DNA of 64,000 nt from Laccaria trichodermophora (GCA_018417955.1 JACTVC010000001.1:930001-994000); one strand, 5' to 3'; numbered from the stretch's first letter, positions 44,585 to 57,335 are shown. Numbers and translations are program-made. Notes: a model not told the origin generated them from the letters alone.

Positions 44585-46186
44585 TTAGAAGCTGGAATCT
44601 CCAGGGTTGCCAATCCGAGTTTCCATCTGCCTAAGCCACAATTCAACTCCAATTCCAACCTCACATGGGTGAAGGAAAAATCGACTGACCTGAGAGCTGC
44701 TTCCTTCGCCATGAGTTGCTGCCTCTTCTCGTTGATTTCTCTCTGCATTTTCAACTCGATCTCACGCAGCTAGATGGAGAATTAGATTGGGGGAGGTACA
44801 ACGAATGTGAATGACGGACTTTCTCCTCCTCACGGCGTAATTGTTCCTCTTTGAGACGAACGCTTTGAGAGGCTAATTCCTCGGGAAGTATTTGCGATTC
44901 TCTTGAAAAAAATATTGGTAAGGGAGAGTAATTGTGTGAGTTCAACTTTACCGCATATCCGAGTGAACACTCCTCGACAGCTTCTCGGTACGATAGGTTT
45001 CATATAAGACATCCTCCGTCAAAGTTTTCAAGTCACCCAAATGAGACCTAATAATGGTTATTAAACCTACGAGCAAAGAAGAGTAAGCTTACCCAAGAAT
45101 AGCGCCACGGAGTCTAACGAAATCAGAGTGGTGTGGGTTGTCAACTTCAACGATGCCCCATGGGTATATTCTAGCACGAACGGGCTCTCCATCGATTTCG
45201 ATCTCTTCCTCCGAGCCTACAATGGAAAAAGGTAACAAGGCCTGATGTTTTTGAAAGTTGCTATTAGCCGCCAGGGTAAAAGATCAAAGCTTACCCTTAA
45301 CTCCATGTTGTCTTGGATAGTTTCCTCGTCGTCCTCCTCAACATCATAGGGGAAATTGTAGATAGGGATCTCGTAATGGTCGATGTCTTCCATTATCTAC
45401 AAAAAAAATGTAAATCATGCCAACGATAGAAGTACGCGTTCGTACCCTCTTCTTAAATGCCTTCAATTCCTTCGGCGTCAAAGAATCAGCCTTGCCAATG
45501 ACGGGGATAACGTTAACACGAGGCGAGAGCCGTCGCATCAACTCGATGTCCATTTCCCTCAAACTAGTTGCTCGGTTGGAAATGAAATTAAAGGTAGAAA
45601 TCAAGGGGAGATCTTACGCGTGGCCTGTCGGAGGAATGAAATATAATAGAGCATGTACTCTATTATCCCTGAAGCGAGGGTTACGCTTGATACGGGACTG
45701 TTCAGCCAAAATGTCGTCGTATTGGCGTTCAAGGTAAGTCATGATCTCCTGGAAACTGTTCAAACGCAATGAGACACCTGTCGCCGCCTCAGAGACGTAA
45801 CGTACGCATGCTCGTTGTCAATGTTGTCGCCAAATCCAGGGGTATCGACTATAGTAAGAGCAATACGAATGCCGTCCTCTTCGAGCTCTGCAAATACATG
45901 AGGTTTACAAAGCGCTATCAACAAGAATGGATGGACTGACCGACGTTGGCAGGTTTGATTCTGATCCCCTCTTCAAGATGCGCAGACTCTGGGCTGTCAC
46001 AAATCTTGTGAGAAAGGACGTCAGCTTCACAGAGGGTGTTTACAAAAGTCGTGCGGCCGGTGCCAGAAGCGCCTGTTATGGTTAGCACTGCTTTCACGTT
46101 CAGCTGTTACCGAACTCCTTACCGACGACCATGATAGTGAATTGAACACCCTTGACCTTGTTCCTTCTCCTTCCAGTGATAGGCAT
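44585..46186 (-). CDS. CDC11: Septin, Cdc11/AspA type
   Basis: The start is MPITGRRRNKVKGVQFTIMV at 46,186. The G1 motif is GASGTGRTTFVNTLC; the GxGR version is characteristic of Cdc11-type septins and differs from GESGLGKST in other groups. G3 is VDTPGFGDNIDN and G4 is GKADSLTPKELKAFKKR. The septin-unique element has YDVEEDDEETIQDN and RARIYPWGIVEVDNPHHSDF. A C-terminal coiled coil (LKEEQLRREEEK, REIELKMQREINEKRQQ) ends at a short last exon with stop 44,585-44,587. Septins polymerise into filaments at the bud neck, septum and hyphal tip. The gene has about nine introns and stops 180 bp before the CLC start on the same strand. Confidence 0.93.
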
Positions 46187-46585
46187 TTTGGTTGGCGGGG
46201 ATGGTAGCGGTACAGAGTATGTATAGGGTGTGGTACGATATCGACCTTTATTTATGGAGTGGTGCGAATTTATCAATGCTGCTTCACATGAATAGGCTCA
46301 GCCGTCGTGATGGAGAAGAATTCCAAGGGGAATGCGCTCGGACCACGTTGGCTTTCGTTCCAAGCATTACCAAACAAAACTTTTGCTACCGATGATGATC
46401 GCCTTGATCGAGCCTCGTCGCTTTTAGAACAGAATAATACAATGTTTACAAAAAATCCAAAGACGGCACTAGGAAGTACGGGAAGCATTTGAGAGGGAAA
46501 TATATCTACTTCAATGTCTGCAGAATTCGTCTGGGAAGCTTTCTTTAGCTAATAATAGCTACCAAACGAATTCTCAAACCTTGTC
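46187..46585. promoter_or_regulatory. Divergent septin/SDR promoter region
   Basis: About 400 bp lies between head-to-head starts. ORFs here are short and unsupported. No named site was recognised. Confidence 0.45.
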
Positions 46586-48046
46586 ATGACTGCTATTCCC
46601 GACGACATCCTGTTCGCCCATGCCGATCGTGTTAAAGACAAGGTAGCCATCATCACAGGTTTGTTCCTCAAGCAATGGCGATGATGAACTTCTGAATAAC
46701 ATTACTCCGGAAGGTGGTGCCAATGGAATAGGCAAAGAGACTGCTCTACGCTTCGCGTCATATGGGTACGTTCCGATTTCATTCTTGGCCCGCTCTACGA
46801 AATGACATGACTTTCCAGTGCCAAAGTCGTCATTGGGGATCTGGATGTCGCTCGGGCTACCAAGCTCGTCAGCGATATTGAACAAACGGGCGGGTACGGG
46901 CTTTCCATCGCGTTCTACATTTGCTATTGACGCTGTAAATGCTAGGCAAGCCACATCCATCAAGTGCGACGTGGCGCAATGGGACGATCTTGTCGCTCTG
47001 TTTGAGCTGGCAATCGCGAAATACGGTCAAGTGGACATCGTCGTGCGTCCTAAGAGTTCCCAGAAGGTTTAATACAAGTTGATGTCATTCCGCGCGACCT
47101 GTTAGGTCCCCAATGCAGGTATTTCAGAAGCAGGGGATTTCGAGACAGTCAACTTCAAGGACGGCAGACCCATCAAACCAGGGATGCTTACAATTGAAGT
47201 CAATCTGCTAGCGGTTCTGTATAGTGAGTCTATCCGAGCCGTCAGGTGTCAACACTACCTCTAATGACTAGACTAAAAATCAGCTGCGCATCTGGCGCAA
47301 CATTATCTACTAGTGAATCAAAAGGATGGTGACCTCAAAGCAATAGTTCTTATTGGGTCTATGGGTGGGTAGCACCTTGTCAACATGAACCTCGCGCTCA
47401 TCAACGTTCAGCATCTTGGTCGGGAATTCCCAAAGCAGAATTGTATACAGCTTCGAAGCACGCCGTACTGGGCATGATGAGGTCCCTCCATATACCCCTC
47501 GAGTTAAAGGGCATCAGAATTGCTGTCATACATCCCTTCTTCGCAGGTCAGGCGTACTTTGCTCCTGCTTTTTGGAATTATCGTGACACTTCACTAGATA
47601 CGGCCATAGTTCCAATCCCAGTGAAGCTTCTCCTCGCTGGAATCCCACTTACGCCTGTTCCACGCATAGCAGGCGCCATTTTCTATGCTGCTACCAACCC
47701 CGACCCTGCGACGAACGGTTGTGCATGGCTTCTGCCCGACAATGGCCCCGTCTTCCTGGTACCGAGGGAAGAATTCAAACTCGGGGTATACAAAATGATA
47801 GATGACAGGGTGAACTCCCTTCTTGCGTATGCACTCTTCATCCTTTCTACATATCTCTCCGGCTCAATCACTCGAAATGGCAGGGGTGCAAAAGGATTGC
47901 AATATTACTCTCGTTTACTGTGTGACTTGTGGCGGATAGCAGGCAAGCCAATCGTGACCACCGGTTTAGGTGTTTTCTTGGCAAAAACTGTATGGGATAA
48001 CAAGGAACTAATTCTCCACAATGCACGTACGTATATCCCCCAGTGA
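46586..48046 (+). CDS. Short-chain dehydrogenase/reductase with hydrophobic C-terminal extension
   Basis: Seven introns give 359 residues. The classical SDR core shows VAIITGGANGIGKETALRFA (TGxxxGxG cofactor site), GDLD after strand 2 (an acidic residue, favouring NAD), IKCDVAQWDDL, VPNAGISEAGD (NAG), IGSMASWSGIP, and the catalytic pair in LYTASKHAVLG (YxxxK). The C-terminus beyond the fold carries hydrophobic stretches (SLLAYALFILSTYLSGSI, IVTTGLGVFLAKTV), suggesting membrane association. The substrate is unknown. The segment 47,547-47,597 is a 51-bp GT-AG interval open in frame; I treat it as an intron because HPFFADTAIVP then reads smoothly, but retention would add 17 residues. The stop lies 34 bp from the convergent GTPase gene. 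Confidence 0.85.
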
Positions 48047-48080
48047 TTAATTTGTCCCCTTTCTATCTAGGTTTGGGAGT

Positions 48081-49002
48081 TTATGAATTATTACCGTTCT
48101 TCTGATTGTCTCTAGTGTCGTCAGTGAGCAGTCCATATGTACACTCGAGTATGACGGCATACCTTCTGCTATTTTGGACTCTGATGAAAAGCCAGTCGAC
48201 CGCTGCTCTAACGCCTGTCCTATTGACGAGGTTGGAAGCATTATCAAGAACTTCTAAGAGTACTCACCCTTCCAAAGCAGATACACCCATCACATCCAGG
48301 CTCGCTATTCTTTCCCTTCTAGCGGAACCATCGTTCTCCGACTCGCCATAACGGTTTCTCCGGGCACTTTCAAGCTTTCTTTGATGCCAGTCTTCATAGT
48401 CGTGTCTAATCTCTTCAACGGACAAGCTCTGTGGTGAATCCTGCTTATTGGCGAGCAGCAGGAGGGGTATGCCCAGTATTTGAGGAGCAGATAAGACAGA
48501 GTCTAGGGTGCTTGAGTGTCAAATGAACGAAGGTCCGACGCGCATCAGGCTGTCCAACATACCGAATACCTCCCAACCCTCAGCCAGCCTTTCCCGGTCT
48601 TCCGCATCGATTACGTAGACTACAGCATGGCAGTCGTCGTAGTACCTGTGCCAGATGTTGCGGATACCTCGTTGGCCGCCTAGATCCCAGAATTGCAGGA
48701 TGGTTGAAGGGAGTACTATTTTTCCAGCTAGATACGAATGAGTAAGTTGAACATCTATTTGATGACATCAACATACTGTTCTGGCCAACTGTTGGGCCAA
48801 TCTTGTCCGGAGATAGGCCTGGTGTTTCGTTGTACAGAGTCTTGATTTTCTCCAGAAGAGTGGTCTTGCCCGCGGCATCGAGCCCAATGATGATTACTGA
48901 GAATTCCTCCTTCCTAAACACGGTGGTGAATAGTGATAGCAAAGAATTGTTGAATGCGAACCTGGTTAGATGTTCATGAAGGCCCTTCAATAAATGGTAC
49001 AT
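48081..49002 (-). CDS. ARF-like small GTPase, ARFRP1/Arl3 type
   Basis: The start [14 protein letters not shown] is followed by an intron, then [20 protein letters not shown] (G1). The effector region [17 protein letters not shown] is characteristic of ARFRP1/yeast Arl3 rather than Arf1. Next are [20 protein letters not shown] (G3), [18 protein letters not shown] (G4) and [10 protein letters not shown] (G5). [18 protein letters not shown] precedes a short last exon ending at 48,081. There is no N-terminal glycine for myristoylation; this group is instead N-acetylated. Arl3 recruits Arl1 and golgins to the trans-Golgi. The start codon is 53 bp from that of VMA16 on the opposite strand. Confidence 0.88.
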
Positions 49003-49055
49003 GGTCAAGTGCGACCAAACAACTCGCAAACAGCCCTCTTACCGTCGACTGCGAC
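49003..49055. promoter_or_regulatory. 53-bp divergent intergenic gap
   Basis: The only sequence between the ARFRP1-like and VMA16 start codons. Any core promoter for either gene must overlap the 5' part of the other. No TATA-like word is present. Confidence 0.6.
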
Positions 49056-50023
49056 ATGGGCTATTACTCGACCTATTATTCCTATGGCCTCCCTACCTTT
49101 CTCGTAATTATCATCGCACTCTATCTTCTCTTTACCGGTCCGTGTCCAAACACGAAAAATCCGCAGTTTCTAACCCCTTACCAGACTCCGGAGAGGCGTT
49201 CAACGTTGGTCGCTTTCTTGAAGAATCAAGCCCATATGCGTGGGGCGCTGTTGGAATTGGCCTTTGCATTGGTCTAAGTGTTTTGGGTGCGGGGTGGTAC
49301 GTGCTTCGTATCGCTTCTTAGTGCCCAGCTGCTGATGTCACTGAAGGGGAATCTTTGTAACGGGAGCATCTATCCTTGGAGGAGGCATCAGAACACCTCG
49401 CATCACGACAAAGAATCTTATCAGGTACTTTGGGATTCGTGACTACTCTTTCTTTTCCTCATATCCTTGACTAGCATTATCTTCTGCGAAGTTGTCGCGA
49501 TATACGGAGTCGTGCGCTTTCCTTATCCACACTTTCAACAGCATCACCTCACCATTTCGTAGATCATCGGCATCGTATATTCAGCAAAACTGAACGCTGT
49601 CGCCGAAAGCGTTCTGTACACACGCGAAAATTACTTCACAGGTAACCCCGACCAGCTTCTTCCTCAAAAAATGGAGCTAACTGTTACCCAAAGGATTCGC
49701 GCTTTTCTGGGGTGGTTTGACTGTTGGAGCGTGTAATTTGCTATGCGGTGTCTGCGTTGGTGTCACTGGGTCGACCGCGGCGCTCGCCGACGCTGCAGAC
49801 CCAGATTTATTTGTCAAAATTCTCGTTGTAGAGGTCTTTGGCAGTATTCTGGGTCTCTTCGGTCTTATTGGTGCGTCACAGCTTGAGCCCCTCCCTCTGC
49901 ACATACTCATCTTTTTGCGTAGTTGGGTTGCTCATGATCGGTTCTGCGAATGACTTTGTTGGAGCTGCTCCTCAAGTAGCTGCAACAACTGCCAAAGCTG
50001 TAGTATCTCCATTCGTGCACTAA
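49056..50023 (+). CDS. VMA16: V-type proton ATPase subunit c'' (proteolipid)
   Basis: Six introns (49,138-49,184, 49,297-49,346, 49,425-49,474, 49,512-49,562, 49,642-49,693 and 49,871-49,922) give 221 residues, the normal size. Five hydrophobic helices are present. [20 protein letters not shown] holds the essential helix-3 glutamate that distinguishes c'' from c and c'. [40 protein letters not shown] and [20 protein letters not shown] also match the family; the last contains the second carboxylate. It is part of the rotating proton ring of the vacuolar/Golgi ATPase. It is convergent with the CUE-domain gene (108 bp apart). Confidence 0.95.
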
Positions 50024-50131
50024 TCACTAGGTTTAATATACCATCATAAAACCAAATGGCTCTCTCGTGCATTATATGTCCATAAGAAAATCTCCAGAAT
50101 AACAGACGGGAATAGCAGAGAACAAATATCC

Positions 50132-51590
50132 CTATTTCCTTGGGTCCTCAAAAGGGTTCTCGACATATTCCAAACCATCGTCATCATCAATCCGTGGCCC
50201 GACATGAGCTGGGGCAGTAGCAGGGTCCGGCAACAATGAAACGGGTCGCTTGGGCAACAGTCCCAATTTGCCTTGATGACAGTTCAACGTACTATTCGAG
50301 AACTCATTCAAATTACTCACCAGCATCAATGGGCATGCCCGTGCCTGTTTGAGGCGGACGAGGTACGTCACTGCTCCCTCTGCTTGTCGAAGCGGGTGGG
50401 GGAGACCCCGATGGAGGTTCAAAAGTAGTCGCAGGCGGCGGGGTCACGTCATAGCCGTGAATAGCCACTGCTGGTGGAGTGATTGAGCTTGTGGGTGGAG
50501 ACATTGGCGGATTGGGATCGTAGTACGCTGGTTGTTGCGGCCGCGACTGCATGGCCGTTGGCTCAGCCTGGCCGTAGTAAGGCTGTTGCTGCTGCTGGTT
50601 CGGGTTGTACCCTCCAGATGAGCTTTGAACAGGTCTACGACTTTGTGAGCACTAGCTCCTGTGTTATCCAAGCTTCTCACCTGCCCTGGTCATACTCTTG
50701 GATCTTAGCTTTGACCTTGGAGAAGATATTCCCGAATGTCTTCTTTCCAGCTGCCATCAGAATTGAGAGACATCATTGGGCGAATACGAAGATGAAACAT
50801 ACTCTCGGCAATCTTGTTAATTTGCTCTTGGAATTCCGCCATCGTATCTCTCTCTCCAGCAGGTGGCTGAGCGCCTTGTTGATGGTATTGCTGTTGGTAA
50901 ACCTCATAAGGGCGGGTATTGCGACGCTGCGACTGTGGCGGCTGCGCTGCCCATTGTTGCTGTTGGGCCTCCTGCTCTTCAAGCATCAGCCGACGGGCAA
51001 GTTGCTCATCTAGATCAGTTTGTGTCTGGAAAACGGATTCTGAATGAGGGATGCTTAAAAAATGAGACAGGAGAAGTATGCACGAGAACAGGTTCTTGAG
51101 GCCGTGTGTCACTTGTGTATTCGGGGTCGCTCATGCCCAATAGAACGTCTATAGCTGCATCTTGACTTCCGTTAACGGATTCTAGTACCGATTGCCTGTT
51201 GTGCAGCGGTTCAGCGGGGAAAATAAAAGAACTTCATTTGTATACACACAATATCAAGTCATCGTAATCAGGGAACATGGCGCGCAACGCTGCGACCCGT
51301 GGATCAAGCGACACACCTGTCGCAGGCCGGGGACTGGTAGATGTTGCAGGTGGTTGAATAGGTGAAGATGCCGCTGGAACAGGCGACAGGGACGATTGTC
51401 GCAATTCCTCTGTGATGGAAGTGGTCGGCGCCACAGCAGGGGTCGGATATTCCAAGTCCAACAGTTTATCTGTGGCCGCTTCACCTGATGCACTGCTCGA
51501 TGTCCGCTTGTCCTCGAGACTTTGCAAAGTTGCAGCACCTTCTGTAGGAGGCATGTGCGGTGGAATAGAAGCCAGTTCGTTATCGGTCAT
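50132..51590 (-). CDS. CUE-domain ubiquitin-binding protein (Cue5-like)
   Basis: The start MTDNELASIPPHMPP is followed by a Pro/Ser-rich region and the CUE domain, LDPRVAALRAMFPDYDDLI then LQSVLESVNGSQDAAIDVLL. The MFP and terminal LL motifs that contact ubiquitin are both present. Downstream are EQLARRLMLEEQEA, a Gln-rich stretch, AEFQEQINKIAE, GKKTFGNIFSKVKAKIQEYD and a Pro-rich tail ending EYVENPFEDPRK. This layout resembles fungal Cue5/CUET proteins, which deliver ubiquitinated aggregates to autophagy. A WxxL-type Atg8-binding motif is not obvious. Exon ends were inferred, not all checked. Confidence 0.78.
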
Positions 51591-51715
51591 GACGGTCGTC
51601 TAGAAGTGGAGTTCTCTAGCTACGTAGTATCAATTTTAACTTATAGTGACTGCGCAGCCACCGCCATAACTATCTCTAATTAGATGGTACTATAGTTGCC
51701 TCGTGCAACTTGGAA

Positions 51716-53665
51716 TTACGCTTGGCGTTTCGATTTCTTCAACGTGGAGGCAGCTGCGGGGCGATCTTCATGCGTGGTTTTTCTTTTCTTTGTGTTACTC
51801 TCCATAGCTAACGCAGCCGCAGTCTTGGTCAGGATGCCGTCCAATATTTTCTTCTCCCCGAGGCGGACGATAATAGCGTGTCGTAAGTTCAACGACAGAG
51901 CAGTCATAAGCAGCTGCTCATCATCCTGGTGTATAATGAATACGCCTTTTCCGGTAAACTAGAGGAAGCAAACCCCTTACTTGAATGCCTGTGGGATATT
52001 CCTTGAGCCTTCTTTGCAGAACCTCATGAAGGACAGTCAAAGCTACAGCATCCATCTTGGGCTTCGGAGGTTTGGCTTTCTCCTTGATTTTCTCCCATTC
52101 TTCGTCGGGGAGGAGAAGGAGACGGATGACAGATATTATAGACGGAGGAATTTCAAGATCGAAATACAAGTCAAAAACACTGCATCAACACAGGCAATGA
52201 GAAAAACTCTGAGAAAGAAAGAAAAATCTTACTCGTCACCTCCCTCCTCCAACCACCAGTCTATCCTCTGGTGGGTATCGTCTGTGGACAGGGAGTGTTG
52301 CTCCGCGGCGACGGAGACTATTAGGTCTGCCCGAATCTCTGCGACATCACCAGGATTACCTTGTCCACCGTTGGGTAATTGAATGACATCAACGTGGCCA
52401 TAACGGCGGAGAAGCTCGGCATTTGGGAGGTCTCCGTAGGTGTTCCACTGACATGTTGTAATTGATAAGCATTGGAACCTGCACAAGACAGGCTTTACCT
52501 ACGATTTGCTCTCCGCCTTTGATAGGTCTTGTAGAAATCATTTTGAGATGATTTTCCTCATAGAACAACTTTGCCTGTATATTTTTTCTAGATCAGAAAT
52601 GGAGATTGTTCATCGAAAGGAGTAGGCCTAACGTTCTCTGATCCGTATCGCGCGTTCAGGATATCTGCCATGGGGACCATAGCAATGTCAGAAGAATCTT
52701 CTTGCTCTTCCTCTTCCCCCCCGTCGTGTCCAAGATCATCGGTTGCGTGGGAGGAATGGGTTGGAGGCGCTGGGGCGCCATCCGGAAGGTCCACATCCAT
52801 TCCACTTCCCATACTTACGTCTCCAGCGCCGTCGCCATCCTCCTCCTCTTCATCTGGTGCCCATTTCTCAACGTTGAAACTTCGAGAAAGTATCCGGGTA
52901 CCCATGACGTGATACATCTCAACAGAGTAGCGCGTAGGGATATCCCTAGGGAGAAATAACTCGGGCCGACTCTAAATGACAAGTCAGTATGAAAGCTCCA
53001 AATGCACACAAAAACGGGCTGACGAACATTAATCGCGGGAATCAGTTTTTCTTTGTAGTCCTTTTCTGCGTCTGCTCTGCCTAACTTTTCTGATTACTCG
53101 AGCCAAAATTAGAAGACATGTCCAGTTTCAATCAAGTACGCATTAAACAGACCTACCACAGATGTACCTCGGAGTTCATTAAGTTCTTCCTCAGCCCAGA
53201 ACATGGGCGTGTCAAATGATGTTGGGAGAATATCTGGGCTATGATTGATAATGCGGTTCCGAGAGTATAAAAAAATAACGCATACCAAAATATCCTGACC
53301 ATTTTGAAGAAGTTCCTTGAGCTGCTTCCCACATCATGCAGAGTATCAATCCAGCCCAGCCTTCATGCAACTTTGCGTTCTTCCAAGCCTCCATTCTAAA
53401 CCTCGAGGGAAGTGAGGACGTGCGAGTCGACAACGTCAAATCACGAGGAATTGTGAATAGGACGTGTCCTTCCTTCGTACACCACCAAGCTTGGTGAATT
53501 TCCTAAAAAATGGATGAGGTGGTGGCTCACAGGAATGTCTTTTACTGCCACAGCTCCTCGGCCGCCTTCTGAAGGTGGGAAGTTTATCACATCTACTGAA
53601 GACGTGTCAATGGTACCCTGATGTGCTTGGAACCAATCCAAGAATTCGGGAACGACGGTCGCCAT
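51716..53665 (-). CDS. SET-domain protein lysine methyltransferase, SETD6/RKM4-like
   Basis: The start is MATVVPEFLDWFQAHQGTID. The split SET fold shows INFPPSEGGRGAVAVKDIPV at its beginning, LFTIPRDLTLSTRTS, KLHEGWAGLILCMMWE and FWAEEELNELRGTSVV. The catalytic end MVPMADILNARYGSENA matches the D-x-x-N/H motif, and STRPIKGGEQIWNTYGDLPN the GEQI-x-x-YG motif. An acidic insert of about 60 residues separates the halves. A C-terminal Rubisco-LSMT substrate-binding-like helical region and a Lys-rich tail (KKRKTTHEDRP, KKSKRQA) follow. Family members methylate ribosomal protein L42 (Rkm4) or, in animals, RelA. Internal splice sites were only partly checked. Confidence 0.85.
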
Positions 53666-55666
53666 TCCTAAAAGCTATCGCGATGGCCGACAAGAAATTT
53701 CCCTGACTTTCCCTGAGTCTAAATTCACACAAACACTAATATTTGGTACTCGAGAGTCGAGATCTTCTTTCCCAACTGCGACGACCACCCTCGATCCCAC
53801 AAGTATCTTGTTTATTGTCGGCATTTTGAAGCCACTAGATGCGTCCCTCCCTGTTTGTGATATTTGCAACTGGATAGAACCAATATTTGCTGCTTTTGAT
53901 CTAGGCTATCGAAAACAAGACCGGAATCCAAATTACATTGTATGTTGGACTGCCATCTCGTGAAAGGTTATTATACTACATCGTTTACTCGGGTTGAACT
54001 CATGGTTATATCTCGAATTTTGCGTTCATGCAAGTTGCACCATACCAAAGAAATGGCCTTGGACCTGCTGTGGCACACAATCTGTTCTGGACCACACTGG
54101 AATTGAAATCTAATATGACTGGCAAACCGGTCATGCCACACCTACATATCCGGGAACTAAAGCCGCTTTACCCATCTTTGGTCTTGAGCTACACCATGAA
54201 CCGATAGACGCATCTGATAACTGTCGATTTGTCAACATTTTCGCCCACAATTCGACTAGGAGCTCCCTTTTACCCAAAAGTCTTGCCGTGAATTGACTCT
54301 GGGACGATCTATATCGGGTTTCCCGCCGCGTGGCTGGTTGTGCGATGTCCCAGTGATCATGCTGCATATGCTTGTGACGCTTTCGCTGGCCTCATGACCA
54401 GAACGAACCAGAAGTAAACTAATCCCTCGCTAAGTCGACTCCGTTCAATGTCAAGTTCGGTTCTGGCTTATCTTGCTTCGAGGTATGTTATCTATCGGCC
54501 AAAAAAATTGTGTGTCGTCTCCATGATCCGCTCAATCGGTGGGTTGCTTTGTGTCACCTCAATACCTTGGCCAACATGGGTTCCTGGCCCTTTCTTTCCG
54601 TAGCGGGTCTAGCTGAGCTCTACCCAAAGGGTCCAGGCTCCATAGAAACGGTCTCGTTTTGCTTGTCAACGAGGGATGTGACTTGTCGGCGCCCATCTAT
54701 CATGCATTATGTATGTGACTATGTCCGACCCCAGCCGATCCTGTGCGCTGGTGCATCCACCACTTGCAAAAAGGGATTCTCCCAAAAACCGGCCCAGGAC
54801 TGAGCACACAGCCTACAGGTCTTGATCTGTCGCTTAATCTAGATTATCACCCTGGTGGAACGTTGCAAGTCTCGTATGGCTATGTATCATCAACTGGATC
54901 TATCTAAGGCTGGAGACATTTATGGCCACGGGCTCTACGGGGTCACCGGATGCATGTTACCCTTTCTGGTCGAGTGCAGCACCAGTAGGGCAGACAAGGT
55001 GAGCTAATGGCGATTGCCAACTGCAAGACCCATCACCATCTTTTTCACCTTGATTGGTTCTCCACTCGCTCCTTGAGGGTTTTTCAACATCTGTTGAAGG
55101 TCACCATATTCTATATGCGAGAACCAGCTTCGATTATCAGAATTATGGCCGATCTTTGCAAGGCGCCTATGTATTCAATTGATCACGAACTGTCTCGAGT
55201 CTCGCGCCGAGTCCATTTTTTACTCACCTGTCTAGATTCCGCAATAACTGAGTTGACTCAAAGAAGCCGCAACCATCCCGCCGGGGAAACCTGGGGAGTT
55301 TAAGATGTTTACCTATTGATTTCCAGTGATGAGCTGCGGCTCTCCTCGACAGCCGAGTCCCCCATATGGCCATACTCGATGTCTGCCGGCCTGCGAGATT
55401 CAGCCCTCGAATCTTTGTTTTACGGCCCGACAGAGTTCGACGAATGGGCTATCGGCGTCCCTTCTTCAAAAAGTTGCTCACTGTACTATAAAATATCAAA
55501 ATATGTGTGGAACTAAATAATATTCTAAAAAACGCCCTCTTGAGTTCCGCACAGATGCTCCCAGAATGCTCCTGAAGCCTACGGTTATGTTGACAGGCGC
55601 AGATCGTGGGAAGCTTGCAAGTGACATTACATAATTATCAGGTGTCTTGTCTCCTACCCTTGTCTC
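53666..55666. other. 2-kb stretch without supported genes
   Basis: Short ORFs exist on both strands but none has recognisable motifs or splice-joined continuation. It contains the presumed promoters of the RKM4-like and CRAL-TRIO genes at its ends. Confidence 0.5.
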
Positions 55667-57140
55667 ATGGATATTTACGAGCGATTGCGGGCCAATCGCG
55701 ACAAATTACTCGAAACGTATCGCATCAATTTGGAGGAGACACGTAATTTGCAAGCCACCCTTATTCGCGACATCTTGCCTTCAGTGACGGGCGAACTTAA
55801 CCTTAGTCCGGATGCCACGGAATGGGCAAGAGAATGGCTAAGCGATACTTGTACGTACTATATTTGTGATTCTGGGCGACAGCATGCAGTTTACCACTAC
55901 TGTTTCTAGCTTCTATTTTCCGAATTGCACGGGTGGGTGTTATCTCAAATTCGCTATACTTGCATTTTATATTTACGGGACATTTTCTGATAGCGAAACA
56001 AATTTACAACGTCATTCGCACTGGAGTCTATTCGAAAGAATTTGGTTTGGCGTCTGAGCACCTTGTGGCCTCCCGTTGCCCCCATTAATCTGCCCAACGT
56101 GCGCATCTTGCCAGCACACGCTCGAGATCCGTTTGGACGACCGACCATAGTCGTTGAAGTTATGGAGTTTACAGAGGATTTTGAAGTCCAAAAGCGTCTC
56201 ATATATCAAGCGTTCGAACAATGCAGGCAGCACCTTCAGGATCTTCACAACTCATCAGATGCAAATGAAGAGCCTCCCCTCCAATATATTGTTCTGTGTG
56301 ACCTGAAGAAAGTGTCTTACCAAAGTCTTGTGAGACTCGAAAATTACTTGCTTTTCCCTGTCATTGAACACCTTTCAGAGGCTTGACGTACTTACGTGGA
56401 CACTTCGGGAGGTCATTCCACGTTTTCCAGGCATGCTGGCCGGTGGTAGGTGCTTTGCGCCAGGTGTTCGCCCCAATCTGACGGGTGTCTAGTATTTATG
56501 CTCAACTACTCATGGGCCCATTCAGGAGTTTGGAGTGTTGTCAAGTAGGCACTCATTTTTTCACCGTTGCCTCTTGATTGAAACTGCTCTCGAGGCACCT
56601 CCTACCCGAAGCTGCTCTTTCACGAGTATTTTTCCCCACCCAGGTTCAGTTAACAAGTTATTTCACACCTCCGGCGTTACCACAGGGTAATTGAACCTGT
56701 CGAACGTCACGCACGCTCCATTTGCTAATAAATTTTAAACAGAGTACGGCGGATCTCTACTTTCCTTGACAGATACGGAAGGTCCATCGCAGACAGGGGA
56801 GGGTCCGTCGCCTCTGCATTTTGTTCTACCAATCAGCGAACCAATACCTTCCACTGCAACCAAATCTTCTGTATCGTCGATCTCTCCGACCTCCTTGCTG
56901 AACCCTTTCTTTGGGTACCCAGTGTCGTCCTTGTCTTCCCCATCTCGGTCACCGTCATTCCCGCATGGTCGTCGTCGAAAGAGGGACCTGGCCCGAACTC
57001 TGATATGGCTCTTATGGCTTCGTTGGCGCTCCCACATAACCTTTGGACTTTGTCTAATAACCCTTGCCTTGACGATTAACTTTGCAATCCGAAAACGTCG
57101 GTTAGGCTCACTTCGAAAATTTTTAAAATGGCGCCAATAA
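55667..57140 (+). CDS. CRAL-TRIO (Sec14-like) lipid-binding protein with C-terminal membrane anchor
   Basis: Seven exons, one only 23 bp (55,910-55,932), give 383 residues. An N-terminal helical part (MDIYERLRANRDKLLETY, RKNLVWRLSTLWPP) leads to the CRAL-TRIO domain. It reads ARDPFGRPTIVVEVMEF, PPLQYIVLCDLKKVSYQSL, VLTWTLREVIPRFPGMLAG, VFMLNYSWAHSGVWSVVKHL and SRVFFPTQVQLTSYFTPPAL, then EYGGSL. A Ser/Pro-rich linker precedes one strong hydrophobic helix (FGLCLITLALTINFAI) flanked by Arg/Lys, a tail anchor. The family carries phosphatidylinositol or other lipids between membranes. Neighbouring exons were joined by frame and the sum is whole codons. Confidence 0.87.
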
Positions 57141-57335
57141 TATTCCTAACCGATGGTATGGGGCGTGGAAGACACGCGCGTGATATGTATACTCCTTTTC
57201 TTAACTTCTAGATCGTGAGTCACTCGAGCTTGAAGGATTGTGCTTCAGAGGCTTACACAGCGAATAACAATAGCAAGTACAATTACTGGAGATGCATCTG
57301 TTAAACCCATACATTCACGGCCAGGAATTGGAAGT

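Noticed and set aside
53666..55666. A hidden gene in the 2-kb gap.
   Set aside because: No frame gives motifs or a chain of splice-compatible exons; ORFs are below 100 codons on both strands.
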